Program-made: the position numbers and the translations under genes
NCBI GenBank assembly: GCA_964461265.1
Contig: CAYWTS010000002.1
Coordinates: 62,001-126,000, forward strand
Length of the DNA stretch: 64,000 bases
Source of the DNA: CAYWTS01 sp964461265
Lineage (GTDB): Bacteria; Bacteroidota; Ignavibacteria; Tepidaquicellales; OLB5
Direction of reading: 5' to 3'
Shown: positions 15,366 through 24,447 of the stretch, piece after piece
How the letters are laid out: each line of letters opens with the position of its first letter
Numbering within the stretch: position 1 is the stretch's first letter
Notes under the pieces: generated by a model
What the model saw: the letters and a program-made list of their open reading frames with translations, nothing else
What the model was told of the DNA's origin: nothing
The model's database searches: none

Positions 15366-17816
15366 CTATTGCTCCGTCTCTTCTTCCTCAGTCACCACAT
15401 TAGCAACAGCCGAAATCCTGTCGTATTCTTCAAGTTTTATCAATCTTACACCCTGAGTATTCCTGCCCATAACCCTTATATCTTTTACATGCTGGCGTAT
15501 CATTATTCCTTTACTTGTTATAATCATCAAATCATCGTTATCTACAACCTCTCGTATAGAAATCATGTTTCCGTTCTTTTCGCTCGATTTCATAGTAATA
15601 ATACCTTTACCTCCGCGTCTTGTTACTCGGTAATCGTGCAGGTCACTACGTTTACCATAGCCTTTATCGGTAACTACCAGTATCGAGGCACCCTGCCTTT
15701 TCACTGCAACAAGACCAACAACAAAATCATTTTTCCCAAGCTTAATTGCCCTAACACCTGCTGCGTTTCTGCCCATTGAACGAATGTCTTTTTCTTTAAA
15801 CCTTATTGACATACCTTGATTAGTTCCGAGAAGTATGTCCTGTTTACCATCGGTAATTCTTGCATCAATAAGTGCATCGCCTTTATTCAGATTTATGGCA
15901 ATAATACCGCTGCGCCTTGTGTTTTCGAAATTATTTAGGTCGGTTTTCTTCATCAACCCCTTGCGTGTAACCATAGTTACAAACAGGTTTTCGCCGAAAT
16001 CCTTTACGTTAATGATAGCGGTAATATTTTCTTCTTTTGGTTTCGAAATATAGTTTGATACAGAAAATCCTTTAGCAGTACGGGCTGCTTCCTGTATCTC
16101 GTGCACTTTTACAGGGTAACATTTCCCGGTATCGGTAAAGAATAAAATGTTTTGGTGAGTAGATGCAACAAACATATGTTCAATAAAATCATCCTCGCGG
16201 GTTGCTGCTCCAATTATACCCTTGCCCCCACGCGACTGCCTACGGTAACCGCTGACGGGAGTACGCTTTATATAACCGTTATGGCTTATGGTGATAACTA
16301 CATCTTCCTCTTTAATAAACTGTTTTATGAAATCCTCTTCGGAAATCTTTTGCGGTTTATAAATAATCTCCGTTCTGCGTTCATCTCCGAAAGTTTTTTT
16401 AACATCTTCAAGTTCATCTATCAAAATGCTTCTTCTCAGGCGGTCGCTGGAAAGAATATTTTTCAGCTTTTCGATTGTTTTTATCAATTCCCTGTATTCT
16501 TCCTCAATCTTTTTACGTTCAAGACCTGTTAATCTTTGCAGCCGCATCTCAAGGATTGCTTTTGCCTGTATCTCAGAGAGCTTAAAGCGTTTCATCAAAC
16601 GTTCCTGCGCGGCTGGTACATCTTTCGATTTTTTAATTGTCTCAATCACTGCATCGATCTCGTCGAGAGCAATCATATAGCCCTCAAGTATATGAGCACG
16701 CTTTTCGGCCGCATCGAGGTCAAATTTTGTTCTGCGGATTATTACATTAAGCCGGTGGTCAATGTAATTCTGCAGTATTTGTTTCAACGTCAGGATACGC
16801 GGAATGCCGTTAACCAGCGCAAGCATAATTACACCGAATGTTGCCTGCATTTGTGTATGTTTAAACAGGTTATTCAGGATAACGTTAGATGCTGCACCTT
16901 TTTTTAAGTCTATAACAATCCTTAAACCTTCTTTATCCGATTCATCCCTAATATCAGCAATATCCTCTATTTTTTTATCCCTTACAAGAATCGCAATATT
17001 TTCTATCAGACTTGCTTTATTTACCTGATAAGGAAGCTCATTAATAATAATACTTTCTCTGTCGCCTTTGCCAACTTCAATATTTGCCTTTGCCCTGACA
17101 ATAATTTTACCTCTGCCGGTTTCATAAGCATCCTTTACTCCGTCATAACCCCATATTATACCGCCTGTGGGAAAATCAGGTGCGGTTATAAACTTAATCA
17201 GTTTATCTGTTGGTATTTTCGGATCCTTGATTATTGCAATCAATCCATTTACAACTTCGGTTAAATTGTGGGGGGGTATGTTTGTAGCCATCCCCACTGC
17301 AATACCGCTTGAACCATTTACAAGCAGGTTGGGTAAAACCGACGGTAAGACGGTAGGTTCTTTAAGTGTATCATCGAAATTTGGTGTAAATTCGACAGTA
17401 TTTTTCTCCAGGTCGGTAAGCATAAGCTCCGATATCCTGGATAGACGTACTTCAGTATATCTCATCGCAGCTGGTGCATCACCATCTACAGAACCAAAAT
17501 TACCCTGCCCGTCGATAAGCGGATATCTCATCGAAAAATCCTGCACTAACCGGACTATAGTGTCGTACACTGCCTTATCACCATGAGGATGGTATTTACC
17601 AAGTACTTCACCAACTACTCTTGCGGATTTCTTATATGCTCTGCCTGAAGCAAGACCGAGTTCATTCATTCCGAAAAGAACACGCCTGTGTACCGGTTTC
17701 AAACCATCTCTTACATCCGGTAATGCACGCGACACAATCACGCTCATTGAATAGTCCAGGTAAGAGGATTTCATCTCCTCTTCGATATATACTGGTATTA
17801 TTTTTTCGTTTGCCAT
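15366..17816 (-). CDS. gyrA: DNA gyrase subunit A
   Basis: The 816-residue protein is full-length GyrA. The N-terminal winged-helix region contains RALPDVRDGLKPVHRR. The catalytic Tyr120 lies in AMRYTEVRL. The C-terminal pinwheel has several R-G blocks and a GyrA box of the form QSRGGKG. It pairs with GyrB to introduce negative supercoils. The quinolone-determining segment reads HGDKAVYD: Lys81 replaces the usual Ser/Thr, while Asp85 is kept. It is transcribed alone; the HepT remnant follows. Confidence 0.97.
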   Translation of the reverse strand: MANEKIIPVYIEEEMKSSYLDYSMSVIVSRALPDVRDGLKPVHRRVLFGMNELGLASGRAYKKSARVVGEVLGKYHPHGDKAVYDTIVRLVQDFSMRYPLIDGQGNFGSVDGDAPAAMRYTEVRLSRISELMLTDLEKNTVEFTPNFDDTLKEPTVLPSVLPNLLVNGSSGIAVGMATNIPPHNLTEVVNGLIAIIKDPKIPTDKLIKFITAPDFPTGGIIWGYDGVKDAYETGRGKIIVRAKANIEVGKGDRESIIINELPYQVNKASLIENIAILVRDKKIEDIADIRDESDKEGLRIVIDLKKGAASNVILNNLFKHTQMQATFGVIMLALVNGIPRILTLKQILQNYIDHRLNVIIRRTKFDLDAAEKRAHILEGYMIALDEIDAVIETIKKSKDVPAAQERLMKRFKLSEIQAKAILEMRLQRLTGLERKKIEEEYRELIKTIEKLKNILSSDRLRRSILIDELEDVKKTFGDERRTEIIYKPQKISEEDFIKQFIKEEDVVITISHNGYIKRTPVSGYRRQSRGGKGIIGAATREDDFIEHMFVASTHQNILFFTDTGKCYPVKVHEIQEAARTAKGFSVSNYISKPKEENITAIINVKDFGENLFVTMVTRKGLMKKTDLNNFENTRRSGIIAINLNKGDALIDARITDGKQDILLGTNQGMSIRFKEKDIRSMGRNAAGVRAIKLGKNDFVVGLVAVKRQGASILVVTDKGYGKRSDLHDYRVTRRGGKGIITMKSSEKNGNMISIREVVDNDDLMIITSKGIMIRQHVKDIRVMGRNTQGVRLIKLEEYDRISAVANVVTEEEETEQ

Positions 17817-17854
17817 TAAGCTCTAAATTCTTCTGTAATTTAATAAAACTTCAA

Positions 17855-18325
17855 TTAAGTAACAGGTTTCAGACCCTGCATTGCCCTTAAAATGCCAATC
17901 TGCCCCGTATGATAACAATCGTGATATAACACTTGCTGGTAGTATTCTTTCTTCTCTTTTGAGGGTTCAAACATTTCAGGCTGACTATTGCTTACAAGGA
18001 TTTTAAATTCTTCGTGCAGTTGTTTGGTTTTTTCTATTTCACTCAGCCACTTCGGTTCATCTGGATTATCCGGTAAAGTTTTCCAGTTGTAAGCTTTCAT
18101 ACTTTCGATTGTATTGCCTTTTAATGATTCGATTGCAAACCATTTCCACGAATTAATGTGCTGTAGAATTTCCCAGATGCAATGCCTCTCAGGTAATGGT
18201 TTCCATAGTGCCTGCTCAAGACTTAGGTCTTTTACCTGTGTATATAAGCCTGCCTGCCAGAAGTTCGGACCGTAGAAAAAATCATCAAGGTCATTAAGAT
18301 ATAAATTAATTATATTCAAACTCAT
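17855..18325 (-). CDS. DinB-family four-helix protein
   Basis: The 156-residue protein shows the DinB/YfiT fold: WQAGLYTQVKDLSLEQALWKP, then an HCIWEILQHINSWKW block and the metal-site helix YHDCYHTGQIGILRAMQGL near the C-terminus. The His residues of these blocks form the usual three-His metal site. Family members include thiol-dependent transferases such as bacillithiol transferase. The actual reaction here is unknown. A tRNA-Ala gene lies just upstream. Confidence 0.85.
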   Translation of the reverse strand: MSLNIINLYLNDLDDFFYGPNFWQAGLYTQVKDLSLEQALWKPLPERHCIWEILQHINSWKWFAIESLKGNTIESMKAYNWKTLPDNPDEPKWLSEIEKTKQLHEEFKILVSNSQPEMFEPSKEKKEYYQQVLYHDCYHTGQIGILRAMQGLKPVT

Positions 18326-18344
18326 AATATTTTTCCTGCAATAG

Positions 18345-18417
18345 TGGACCTGACCGGATTCGAACCGGTGACCTCTGCAATGCGAATGCAGCGTTCTCCC
18401 AACTGAACTACAAGCCC
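18345..18417 (-). tRNA. tRNA-Ala (CGC)
   Basis: A 73-nt cloverleaf can be drawn by hand: acceptor GGGCTTG/CAGGTCC, D-stem GTTC/GAAC, anticodon stem CTGCA/TGCAG with loop TTCGCAT, and T-arm ACCGG-TTCGAAT-CCGGT. The anticodon CGC reads GCG. The G3-U70 pair, the alanine identity element, is present. The CCA end is not encoded. Confidence 0.93.
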
Positions 18418-18583
18418 ATAGCTATGATGGTTAAATTATGAAATAGTAAAACATTAAAAACAATTAGACAGCATTAAAATTCTATGTAATTAAGTAAATA
18501 AAAAATACATGAAAATTACTGCTAATCAGAGTTATAAAAAATCGCAATTTTCTGTAAATTCTAGTAAAAATAACGATTTTTTG

Positions 18584-19297
18584 CTACTTATTCAATTCAC
18601 GTAATAACGAGGAAATAATTAGAAGAAGTTTTGGGATTGTACTTTTTGAAGCTTCAACAACATCTTCATGAGAAGCTCTTACGGGATTGGTTTCAGTAAG
18701 CAGATTAGTTATAACCGACACGGCTGCAGTATTAATATTCATACCAGCAGCAGCTATAATTTCCGGAACTGTAGACATACCGGCAGCATTAACGTTATAT
18801 GCAGAAAGTAAACGCATCTCTGAAGGAGTTTCATAAACCGGACCGGCAAAACAAGCGTAAACGCCCCGATGCAATTTTATCTTGCTTGTTTGTGCTGCTC
18901 GTATCAAAATGTTTTTCAGACTTAAGCTGTTTATCTTTTTCTTTTCACCGTGCCTAATTCCTGGATTAAACATTATGAAAGATTCTATCAGCATCAGGTC
19001 TCCTACCCGGTAATTACTGTTAAGCCCGCCTGCTGCATTTGTCAGCAGTAAATATTCTATACCGATTGATTTAAGATAATCGATATATGCGGTTATTTCA
19101 TTCCCGTTATATCCCTCGTAATAATGCTTACGTCCCGTAACCAAAATTACTGGCTCATTCTCAAGATACCCATTTAAAATACGAATATTATGTATACCTT
19201 TTTTTTCAGTTTTTAATACATTCATCTGGAACAGACTTTTGGAAATAGAACCTAATCCTGATCCAAGAACAACAGCTAATTTTGCTTTATCACTCAT
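18584..19297 (-). CDS. Purine nucleoside phosphorylase
   Basis: The 237-residue protein is a trimeric-type PNP, cleaving purine nucleosides with phosphate. It has VVLGSGLGS (phosphate loop) at the N-terminus, TGRKHYYEGY with the phosphate-binding His, LLTNAAGGLN, the ribose-binding ETPSEMRLL, then AAGMSTVPE with the base-pocket region and the Asn in SVITN. It is slightly shorter than the typical 270 residues because some loops are trimmed. It is a single gene; the product supports purine salvage. Confidence 0.9.
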   Translation of the reverse strand: MSDKAKLAVVLGSGLGSISKSLFQMNVLKTEKKGIHNIRILNGYLENEPVILVTGRKHYYEGYNGNEITAYIDYLKSIGIEYLLLTNAAGGLNSNYRVGDLMLIESFIMFNPGIRHGEKKKINSLSLKNILIRAAQTSKIKLHRGVYACFAGPVYETPSEMRLLSAYNVNAAGMSTVPEIIAAAGMNINTAAVSVITNLLTETNPVRASHEDVVEASKSTIPKLLLIISSLLRELNK

Positions 19298-19432
19298 AAT
19301 ATTAAAAATATAATATCCTGAGCTAACTTTATACCTTAAAATTTGGTATTATTTTTACATAATTTTGTATAAATTTAGTTTTGTAAATGAAACATTTTGT
19401 ATAAATAGCTGTTTTAATATATAGAGGGAAAA

Positions 19433-19918
19433 ATGGTTACCGATTCAGATATAGGAAAAGCACAGGAGTACTTAAAAAAAGCTTATAAACTTCAAATGGC
19501 AGGTAAATTAAGTGAAGCTGTAAAGAACTATAAGCTTTCACTTGAATTTTACCCGACAGCTGAGGCACATACTTACCTGGGATGGACCTACAGTTTTCTT
19601 GGTAAGCTTGATGATGCTATTGCTGAGTGCAAAAAAGCTATCGATTTAGACCCTGAATTCGGTAATCCCTATAATGATATCGGAGCATACTTAATCCAAA
19701 AAGGCGAATACGATGAAGCGGTGATCTGGCTGGAGCTTGCTTTAAAATCCAAAAAATACGAGTCATACCACTTTGCACATTTAAACCTTGGAAGAATTTT
19801 CGAGCTAAAGGGATTATGGTACGAAGCACTTGCCGAATATAAGAAGGCAATGGAGCTTGACCCTAAATATGAACTGGCAAAACAGCTTTATTATACCCTT
19901 CTTGGCAAAATGAATTAA
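19433..19918 (+). CDS. Tetratricopeptide-repeat protein
   Basis: The 161-residue cytoplasmic protein consists almost wholly of four TPR motifs (about residues 6-39, 40-73, 74-110 and 111-145), with the usual A..Y.LG..Y...G....A......A...P spacing. No signal peptide is present. The ribosome-binding site GAGGG stands eight bases before ATG. TPR proteins act as scaffolds; the partner is not known. It is followed after 12 bp by an M48 peptidase gene, and the two may work together. Confidence 0.85.
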   Translation: MVTDSDIGKAQEYLKKAYKLQMAGKLSEAVKNYKLSLEFYPTAEAHTYLGWTYSFLGKLDDAIAECKKAIDLDPEFGNPYNDIGAYLIQKGEYDEAVIWLELALKSKKYESYHFAHLNLGRIFELKGLWYEALAEYKKAMELDPKYELAKQLYYTLLGKMN

Positions 19919-19930
19919 ACTATATTAGCC

Positions 19931-20782
19931 ATGAGACAAACGAAATTCAAATTTTTTAATAAAAGTTTTATTGCTTTTTTTATAAGCACTGCAATGCTGG
20001 CAGCACTAAGCTTATTCTTAAGCTGTGAACAAGCCAATATATTCAGCGATGAAGATGATGTAAAACTTGGTGAAGAATTCGATAAGGAAATTAAAAAAAA
20101 TCCCAAAGAATTTCCTATGCTGCAGGGGCATCAGGACGTAAAAGATTACGTCTCGAACATGGGAAAATACATATTAAATTCATCTTCAAAGATTAAAAAG
20201 AAGAAAATTTACCCTTACAATTTCCAGGTTATAAATGACACAATAATAAACGCGTTCTGTACACCCGGAGGATTTGTTTATGTATACACAGGATTAATGA
20301 GATTTTTAGATAACGAAGCCACGCTTGCAGGCGTTGTAGCACATGAAATTGCACATGCTGAAAAACGGCACGTTACCCAAAGACTTACAGCATACTATGG
20401 TGTAAGCATTTTATTAAGCTTTATACTCGGCGGTAATCCCAGTGTACTTGCCGAGATAGCTGCTAATCTTTTTGCAGGGCTTGCATTTCTGAAAAACTCA
20501 AGAGATGACGAAGCCGAAGCAGACTGGTATTCGTTACAATACCTTCGATCGACTAAATATTATCCAGGGGCAATAACATTCTTTTTCGATAAAATAAAGG
20601 AAGAACAAAAAAAGAAAGGTTCTACACCGGGCGACCTTGACAGACTTCTATCAACACACCCGCTGCCGCAGGACCGGATTGATAATGTTAATAAATGGCT
20701 GAATGACATCAAACCCAGGCCGGACCCAACTAAAGGCTTATATTTTGATGAATATCAGAAGTTCAAACAAACTCTGCCATAA
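19931..20782 (+). CDS. M48-family metallopeptidase, lipoprotein
   Basis: The 283-residue protein begins with a signal ending in FLSC (lipid Cys at 32). The zinc site is HEIAH at 138-142; the third ligand Glu lies in DDEAEADWYSLQYL. This is the LoiP/BepA-like periplasmic form, anchored to a membrane, rather than HtpX with four transmembrane segments. Such enzymes help outer-membrane protein quality control. The C-terminal STHPLPQDRI block is also conserved in the family. It is in an operon with the TPR gene upstream and a secreted gene downstream. Confidence 0.9.
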   Translation: MRQTKFKFFNKSFIAFFISTAMLAALSLFLSCEQANIFSDEDDVKLGEEFDKEIKKNPKEFPMLQGHQDVKDYVSNMGKYILNSSSKIKKKKIYPYNFQVINDTIINAFCTPGGFVYVYTGLMRFLDNEATLAGVVAHEIAHAEKRHVTQRLTAYYGVSILLSFILGGNPSVLAEIAANLFAGLAFLKNSRDDEAEADWYSLQYLRSTKYYPGAITFFFDKIKEEQKKKGSTPGDLDRLLSTHPLPQDRIDNVNKWLNDIKPRPDPTKGLYFDEYQKFKQTLP

Positions 20783-20805
20783 TTCCGAATTTCAAATTAT
20801 AAAGT

Positions 20806-21351
20806 GTGAACAAAGTATTTTTAATACGAATTTTTAATATAATATTAATTACACTTGTTTCCATATCCCCGGCTTTTACAAGTGCAGCAGACGACCGGGA
20901 GATAACAGATGAGAATTACAAATTTACATTTTTAATTCCTGCAGAGTGGGAGAAAAAAGACGTAAAGGAAACTGCCGATAAAGATGCCATTTCCTATTCA
21001 TTCCAGAAGAAGGACTTGAAATGCAGTATTATGCTTCTGGCTTTTAAGCTGAATTCGGTTAAAAATTTAGATGATTTTATTTACACAATGGAAAAAGATG
21101 TTAATTTAAATATACCAAAACGAAGCGGCGATTATACCACGACCGATTATAATACTTTCGATTCAAAATCTGCACTTTATAATGACAACCAATACACCGA
21201 ACATATTTATTATTACAGGACTAAACTTCCCGACGCTCCGTTTAATTACGTGTACATGTTCCGTTTTATCACAACAAGCAAATACTTAACTCCGGAACTC
21301 GAAAGCGAGATACAGAAGATAGCTTCATCATTCCTGCCAACTGCACAGTAA
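20806..21351 (+). CDS. Secreted protein, PsbP/DUF1795-like fold possible
   Basis: It starts at GTG 20806 with a signal peptide (to about residue 27, TSAA). The rest has one compact domain: YKFTFLIPAEWEKKD, a central SYSFQKKDLKCSIMLLAF strand pair, and YYYRTKLP and YMFRFITTS strands, ending in an ESEIQKIASSF helix. The start FLIPAEWE followed by a final helix resembles PsbP-like and DcrB-like domains, but similarity is weak. The gene follows the M48 lipoprotein by 23 bp and probably belongs to that operon. Confidence 0.65.
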   Translation: MNKVFLIRIFNIILITLVSISPAFTSAADDREITDENYKFTFLIPAEWEKKDVKETADKDAISYSFQKKDLKCSIMLLAFKLNSVKNLDDFIYTMEKDVNLNIPKRSGDYTTTDYNTFDSKSALYNDNQYTEHIYYYRTKLPDAPFNYVYMFRFITTSKYLTPELESEIQKIASSFLPTAQ

Positions 21352-21381
21352 ACAAATTTTATACATAATAAACGTTCCAAC

Positions 21382-22020
21382 TCAATTTACAAACGGATTA
21401 TTCCATTTTTCCTCGCCTATCGTAGTCTTCTCATAATGTCCCGGATATACGTTGTATTCATCCGGGTAAGCGAATAATTTTTTCTTAATAGAACCTAACA
21501 GAATGTTCATATCTCCTCCCCACAGGTCGGCTCTTCCTATCGAATTGCGGAAGAGAACATCGCCTCCAAAAATAATTTTTTCAGACTCATCTACGAAGCA
21601 TATTCCGCCCGGTGAATGACCGGGAGTGTGAATCACTTTTAATACGGAGTCTGCAAATCGGATTACATCATTTTCGCCTATAAACCAATCGGGATGAGGA
21701 GGTTTTGGGAATTCGATACCGAACATTAACCCCTGCTCAACAGCTTTTTCAATCAGCGGAAGATCACCTTCATGCATCAGGAGCGGAGCTTTTAATTTTT
21801 CCTTTGCCCATCTGTTTCCCAAAATATGATCTATATGTCCATGTGTATTAAGTATATACTTAATATCAATATGGTTTTTTTCTATAAATCCTGCAATCAG
21901 ATCTTCTTCACCGTTTGTGTATGCACCGGGGTCTATTATAACCCCCTCTGATTTTCTCTCGTCATAATAGATATAACAGTTCATCTGAAACGGATTGACA
22001 GTAAATGCATTTACTTTCAT
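21382..22020 (-). CDS. Metallo-beta-lactamase-fold hydrolase (glyoxalase II-like)
   Basis: I start at ATG 22018-22020 (MKVNAFTVNPFQMN, 212 residues), because the longer frame from 22086 overlaps smpB and its promoter. Zinc ligands are complete: NTHGHIDHILG, then HTPGHSPGG, GGDVLF with the bridging Asp, and GHYEKT at the end. Similar proteins are thioesterases or sulfur dioxygenases in the glyoxalase II group. It is read divergently from smpB; only 55 bp separate the two starts. Confidence 0.9.
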   Translation of the reverse strand: MKVNAFTVNPFQMNCYIYYDERKSEGVIIDPGAYTNGEEDLIAGFIEKNHIDIKYILNTHGHIDHILGNRWAKEKLKAPLLMHEGDLPLIEKAVEQGLMFGIEFPKPPHPDWFIGENDVIRFADSVLKVIHTPGHSPGGICFVDESEKIIFGGDVLFRNSIGRADLWGGDMNILLGSIKKKLFAYPDEYNVYPGHYEKTTIGEEKWNNPFVN

Positions 22021-22035
22021 AGTATACAAATTTAA

Positions 22036-22066
22036 TTGAATTAATACAAAGTAATGGATAACTTTG
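22036..22066 (+). promoter_or_regulatory. Bacteroidota-type promoter of smpB
   Basis: TTG at 22036-22038 and TAACTTTG at 22059-22066 are 20 bp apart. The TTG that could start smpB at 22064 is part of this -7 box, so ATG 22076 is the real start. The predicted transcript would then begin only a few bases before the start codon. On the other strand TAAATTTG at 22028-22035 could serve the divergent hydrolase gene. Confidence 0.55.
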
Positions 22067-22075
22067 CAATCTAAA

Positions 22076-22552
22076 ATGAAAACCAACGGTTCATCAGCAC
22101 AAAAAAAAGTAACCGTTATTACAGTTAACAGGAAAGCTCACCACGAATATGAAATTTTCAACAAGTACGAAGCAGGTTTAGCTCTAAAAGGAACCGAAGT
22201 AAAGGCACTCAGGGTACATAAAGCTAATGTGGCAGATGCATATGCAAAAGTTAAAAATGGTGAAATATGGCTTTTTAACTCAAATATTCCTGTTTACAAT
22301 TATGCTTCATATACAAATCATGAGCCATTAAGAGCGAGGAAACTGCTTTTACATCACAACGAAATCAGGAGGATAAGCAGCAAACTGCAGGAACAAGGCT
22401 ATACATTAATTCCTCTGAAACTGTATTTTTCAGGCGCTAAAGTAAAAATTGAAATTGCATTGGCTAAGGGTAAAAAGTTATACGATAAACGAAGGGATAT
22501 TAAACAAAGAGAATCAAAAAAACAATTAAAAAAAATTAGAACGGTTAAGTAA
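22076..22552 (+). CDS. smpB: SsrA-binding protein SmpB
   Basis: The 158-residue protein has the SmpB OB-fold blocks: VNRKAHHEYEIF, YEAGLALKGTEVKALR, ANVADAYAKVKNGE, then LLLHHNEIRR and a basic C-terminal tail (KLYDKRRDIKQRESKK) that contacts the decoding centre. It brings tmRNA to stalled ribosomes. ATG 22076 is preferred over TTG 22064, which overlaps the promoter. tyrS follows after 6 bp. tmRNA itself is not seen in the window. Confidence 0.93.
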   Translation: MKTNGSSAQKKVTVITVNRKAHHEYEIFNKYEAGLALKGTEVKALRVHKANVADAYAKVKNGEIWLFNSNIPVYNYASYTNHEPLRARKLLLHHNEIRRISSKLQEQGYTLIPLKLYFSGAKVKIEIALAKGKKLYDKRRDIKQRESKKQLKKIRTVK

Positions 22553-22558
22553 AACACA

Positions 22559-23785
22559 TTGTTTCCCCCTATAAACGAACAACTTGATATTATTAAACGC
22601 ACTTCTGTAGAGATAATACCCGAAGACGATCTCATTAAAAAATTAACACATTCTATACAAAATAACCGACCGCTGATTATTAAGCTTGGCTGCGACCCCT
22701 CAAGACCCGACCTTCATATCGGGCATTCAGTAGTCTTGCAAAAGCTGCGTGATTTCCAGGATCTTGGTCATAAAGTTATACTAATAATCGGTGATTTTAC
22801 AGGGCATATTGGTGATCCATCGGGCAGAAATAAAACCCGCCCGCCGCTTTCGCTCGAAGAAACGAGAATAAACGGACAATCTTATTATGAACAAGCTACA
22901 AAGATATTATCTGAAAAAAATCTTGAAATAAGATACAATTCGGAATGGCTGGATAAAATGAGCTTTAGCGACGTTATAAAACTTGCAAGCAAGTACACCG
23001 TTGCCAGGATGCTTGAACGCGACGACTTCGAAAAACGTTTGAAGGAAGATTTACCTATAAGTTTACATGAATTGTTATACCCGCTGTCACAGGCAATGGA
23101 TTCGGTTGCCATTAAAAGTGATGTGGAAATTGGCGGTACAGACCAAAAGTTTAACTTTTTAGTTGGGCGTGATATCCAGGAGGCTTACGGATTAGAACCG
23201 CAGGTAATTATTACACTCGAGCTTCTTGAGGGTACCGATGGCATTGAAAAGATGAGTAAATCGTTAAACAATGCTATTTGTTTCAATGATTCACCAAAAG
23301 ATATATTTGGTAAAACTATGTCGATACCTGATGGTTTAATCTATAAATATTTCAGACTTTGCACATTACTGCCTGCAAAGGAACTGGATACAATTAAATC
23401 ACAGTTAAATGATAAAAACGTAAATCCCCGTGACCTTAAAGCAAGACTTGGATATGAACTTGTTAAAAAATATTATGATGAAGATAAAGCCAAAGAAGCT
23501 CAGGCAGAATTTGAAAATATTTTTGGTAAAAAAGGAATCCCCGATGAAAAAAACATACCGGAATATTTATTAGAAACTGTTGATTTGAATATTTCAACAT
23601 TCCTTAAGGAAAGCGGATTAACGGATTCGACTTCAGCATCACATAGATTCATTACTGCAGGTGCTGTTACAATTGACGGAGAGAAAGTAACTGATCCTAA
23701 ATTAAATCTAAAAAATATTAAGAAAAAAGAGTTTATTATAAAAGTCGGTAAAAGAAAATTCTTAAAAGTAAAAAAGAATTTTTAA
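22559..23785 (+). CDS. tyrS: Tyrosyl-tRNA synthetase
   Basis: It starts at TTG 22559 and encodes 408 residues. The class I motifs are HIGH at 53-56 and KMSKS in DGIEKMSKSLNN. The substrate block GCDPSRPDLHIG and GDFTGHIGDPSG match the TyrRS-Z/TyrS2 type found in Bacteroidota. A C-terminal S4 RNA-binding domain (RFITAGAVTIDGEKVTDP) is complete. It charges tRNA-Tyr. It directly follows smpB and is probably translated from the same mRNA. Confidence 0.93.
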   Translation: MFPPINEQLDIIKRTSVEIIPEDDLIKKLTHSIQNNRPLIIKLGCDPSRPDLHIGHSVVLQKLRDFQDLGHKVILIIGDFTGHIGDPSGRNKTRPPLSLEETRINGQSYYEQATKILSEKNLEIRYNSEWLDKMSFSDVIKLASKYTVARMLERDDFEKRLKEDLPISLHELLYPLSQAMDSVAIKSDVEIGGTDQKFNFLVGRDIQEAYGLEPQVIITLELLEGTDGIEKMSKSLNNAICFNDSPKDIFGKTMSIPDGLIYKYFRLCTLLPAKELDTIKSQLNDKNVNPRDLKARLGYELVKKYYDEDKAKEAQAEFENIFGKKGIPDEKNIPEYLLETVDLNISTFLKESGLTDSTSASHRFITAGAVTIDGEKVTDPKLNLKNIKKKEFIIKVGKRKFLKVKKNF

Positions 23786-23820
23786 AATAATCCAATTGTT
23801 AACCAATTATTAATTATAGA

Positions 23821-23857
23821 TTCCCGTTGAAGTTTACCCCGCTAAGGGGGGCGGGAA
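23821..23857. repeat. Palindromic unit between tyrS and the decarboxylase
   Basis: TTCCCG (23821-23826) pairs with CGGGAA (23852-23857), and an inner ACCCC/GGGGG stem lies around GCTAA. It resembles the C/G-rich palindromes found elsewhere in the window, including inside thiN at 24478. A weak T-run follows, so it could also end the tyrS transcript. Confidence 0.5.
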
Positions 23858-23892
23858 TGAATTTTTAATCATTATAAAACCGGAGAAATAAA

Positions 23893-24438
23893 TTGTTCAC
23901 AGCCACAAAAATATTTTTTACCAAAGGGGTAGGTAAGCATAAAGACTACCTGCAATCTTTCGAGCTTGCTCTCCGTATGGCAGGCATAGAAAAAAGCAAC
24001 CTTGTATCGGTATCCAGTATTTTCCCTGCCGGATGCAAAAGAATATCGAAAGAAGAAGGCATTAAATTAATAGATCCCGGACAGATAACATTTTGCGTTA
24101 TGGCAAGAAATTCCACAAATGAACCTAATCGCCTTATTGCTTCTTCTATCGGGGTTGCATTGCCAAAAGATGAGAATCAATACGGCTATATATCGGAACA
24201 CCACCCGTTTGGTGAGAACGAAAAAACCTCCGGTGATTATGCTGAGGATATTGCTGCACAGATGCTTGCTACTACTCTTGGTGTTGAATTTGACCCCGAA
24301 ACTGCATGGGATGAAAGAGAACAGATATATAAAGCAAGCGGACAAATATATAAAACTTTCAATATAACTCAGTCTGCAGAAGGTGATAAAAACGGGCTAT
24401 GGACAACAGTTATTGCTGCAGCAGTTATGCTCCCCTAA
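23893..24438 (+). CDS. pdaD: Pyruvoyl-dependent arginine decarboxylase
   Basis: The 181-residue proenzyme belongs to the PvlArgDC family, making agmatine (the polyamine route) from arginine. Self-cleavage occurs at the Ser41-Ser42 bond in SVSSIFPAG, leaving the pyruvoyl group on the alpha chain. Other family blocks are ELALRMAGIEKSNL, GVALPKDENQYGY and the C-terminal LWTTVIAAAVMLP. Length is normal. thiN follows after 9 bp. Confidence 0.93.
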   Translation: MFTATKIFFTKGVGKHKDYLQSFELALRMAGIEKSNLVSVSSIFPAGCKRISKEEGIKLIDPGQITFCVMARNSTNEPNRLIASSIGVALPKDENQYGYISEHHPFGENEKTSGDYAEDIAAQMLATTLGVEFDPETAWDEREQIYKASGQIYKTFNITQSAEGDKNGLWTTVIAAAVMLP

Positions 24439-24447
24439 TAATTAGAA

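Noticed and set aside
16152..17586. Plus-strand open frames across gyrA
   Set aside because: They lie antisense to a full, strongly conserved GyrA and have no protein-like features.
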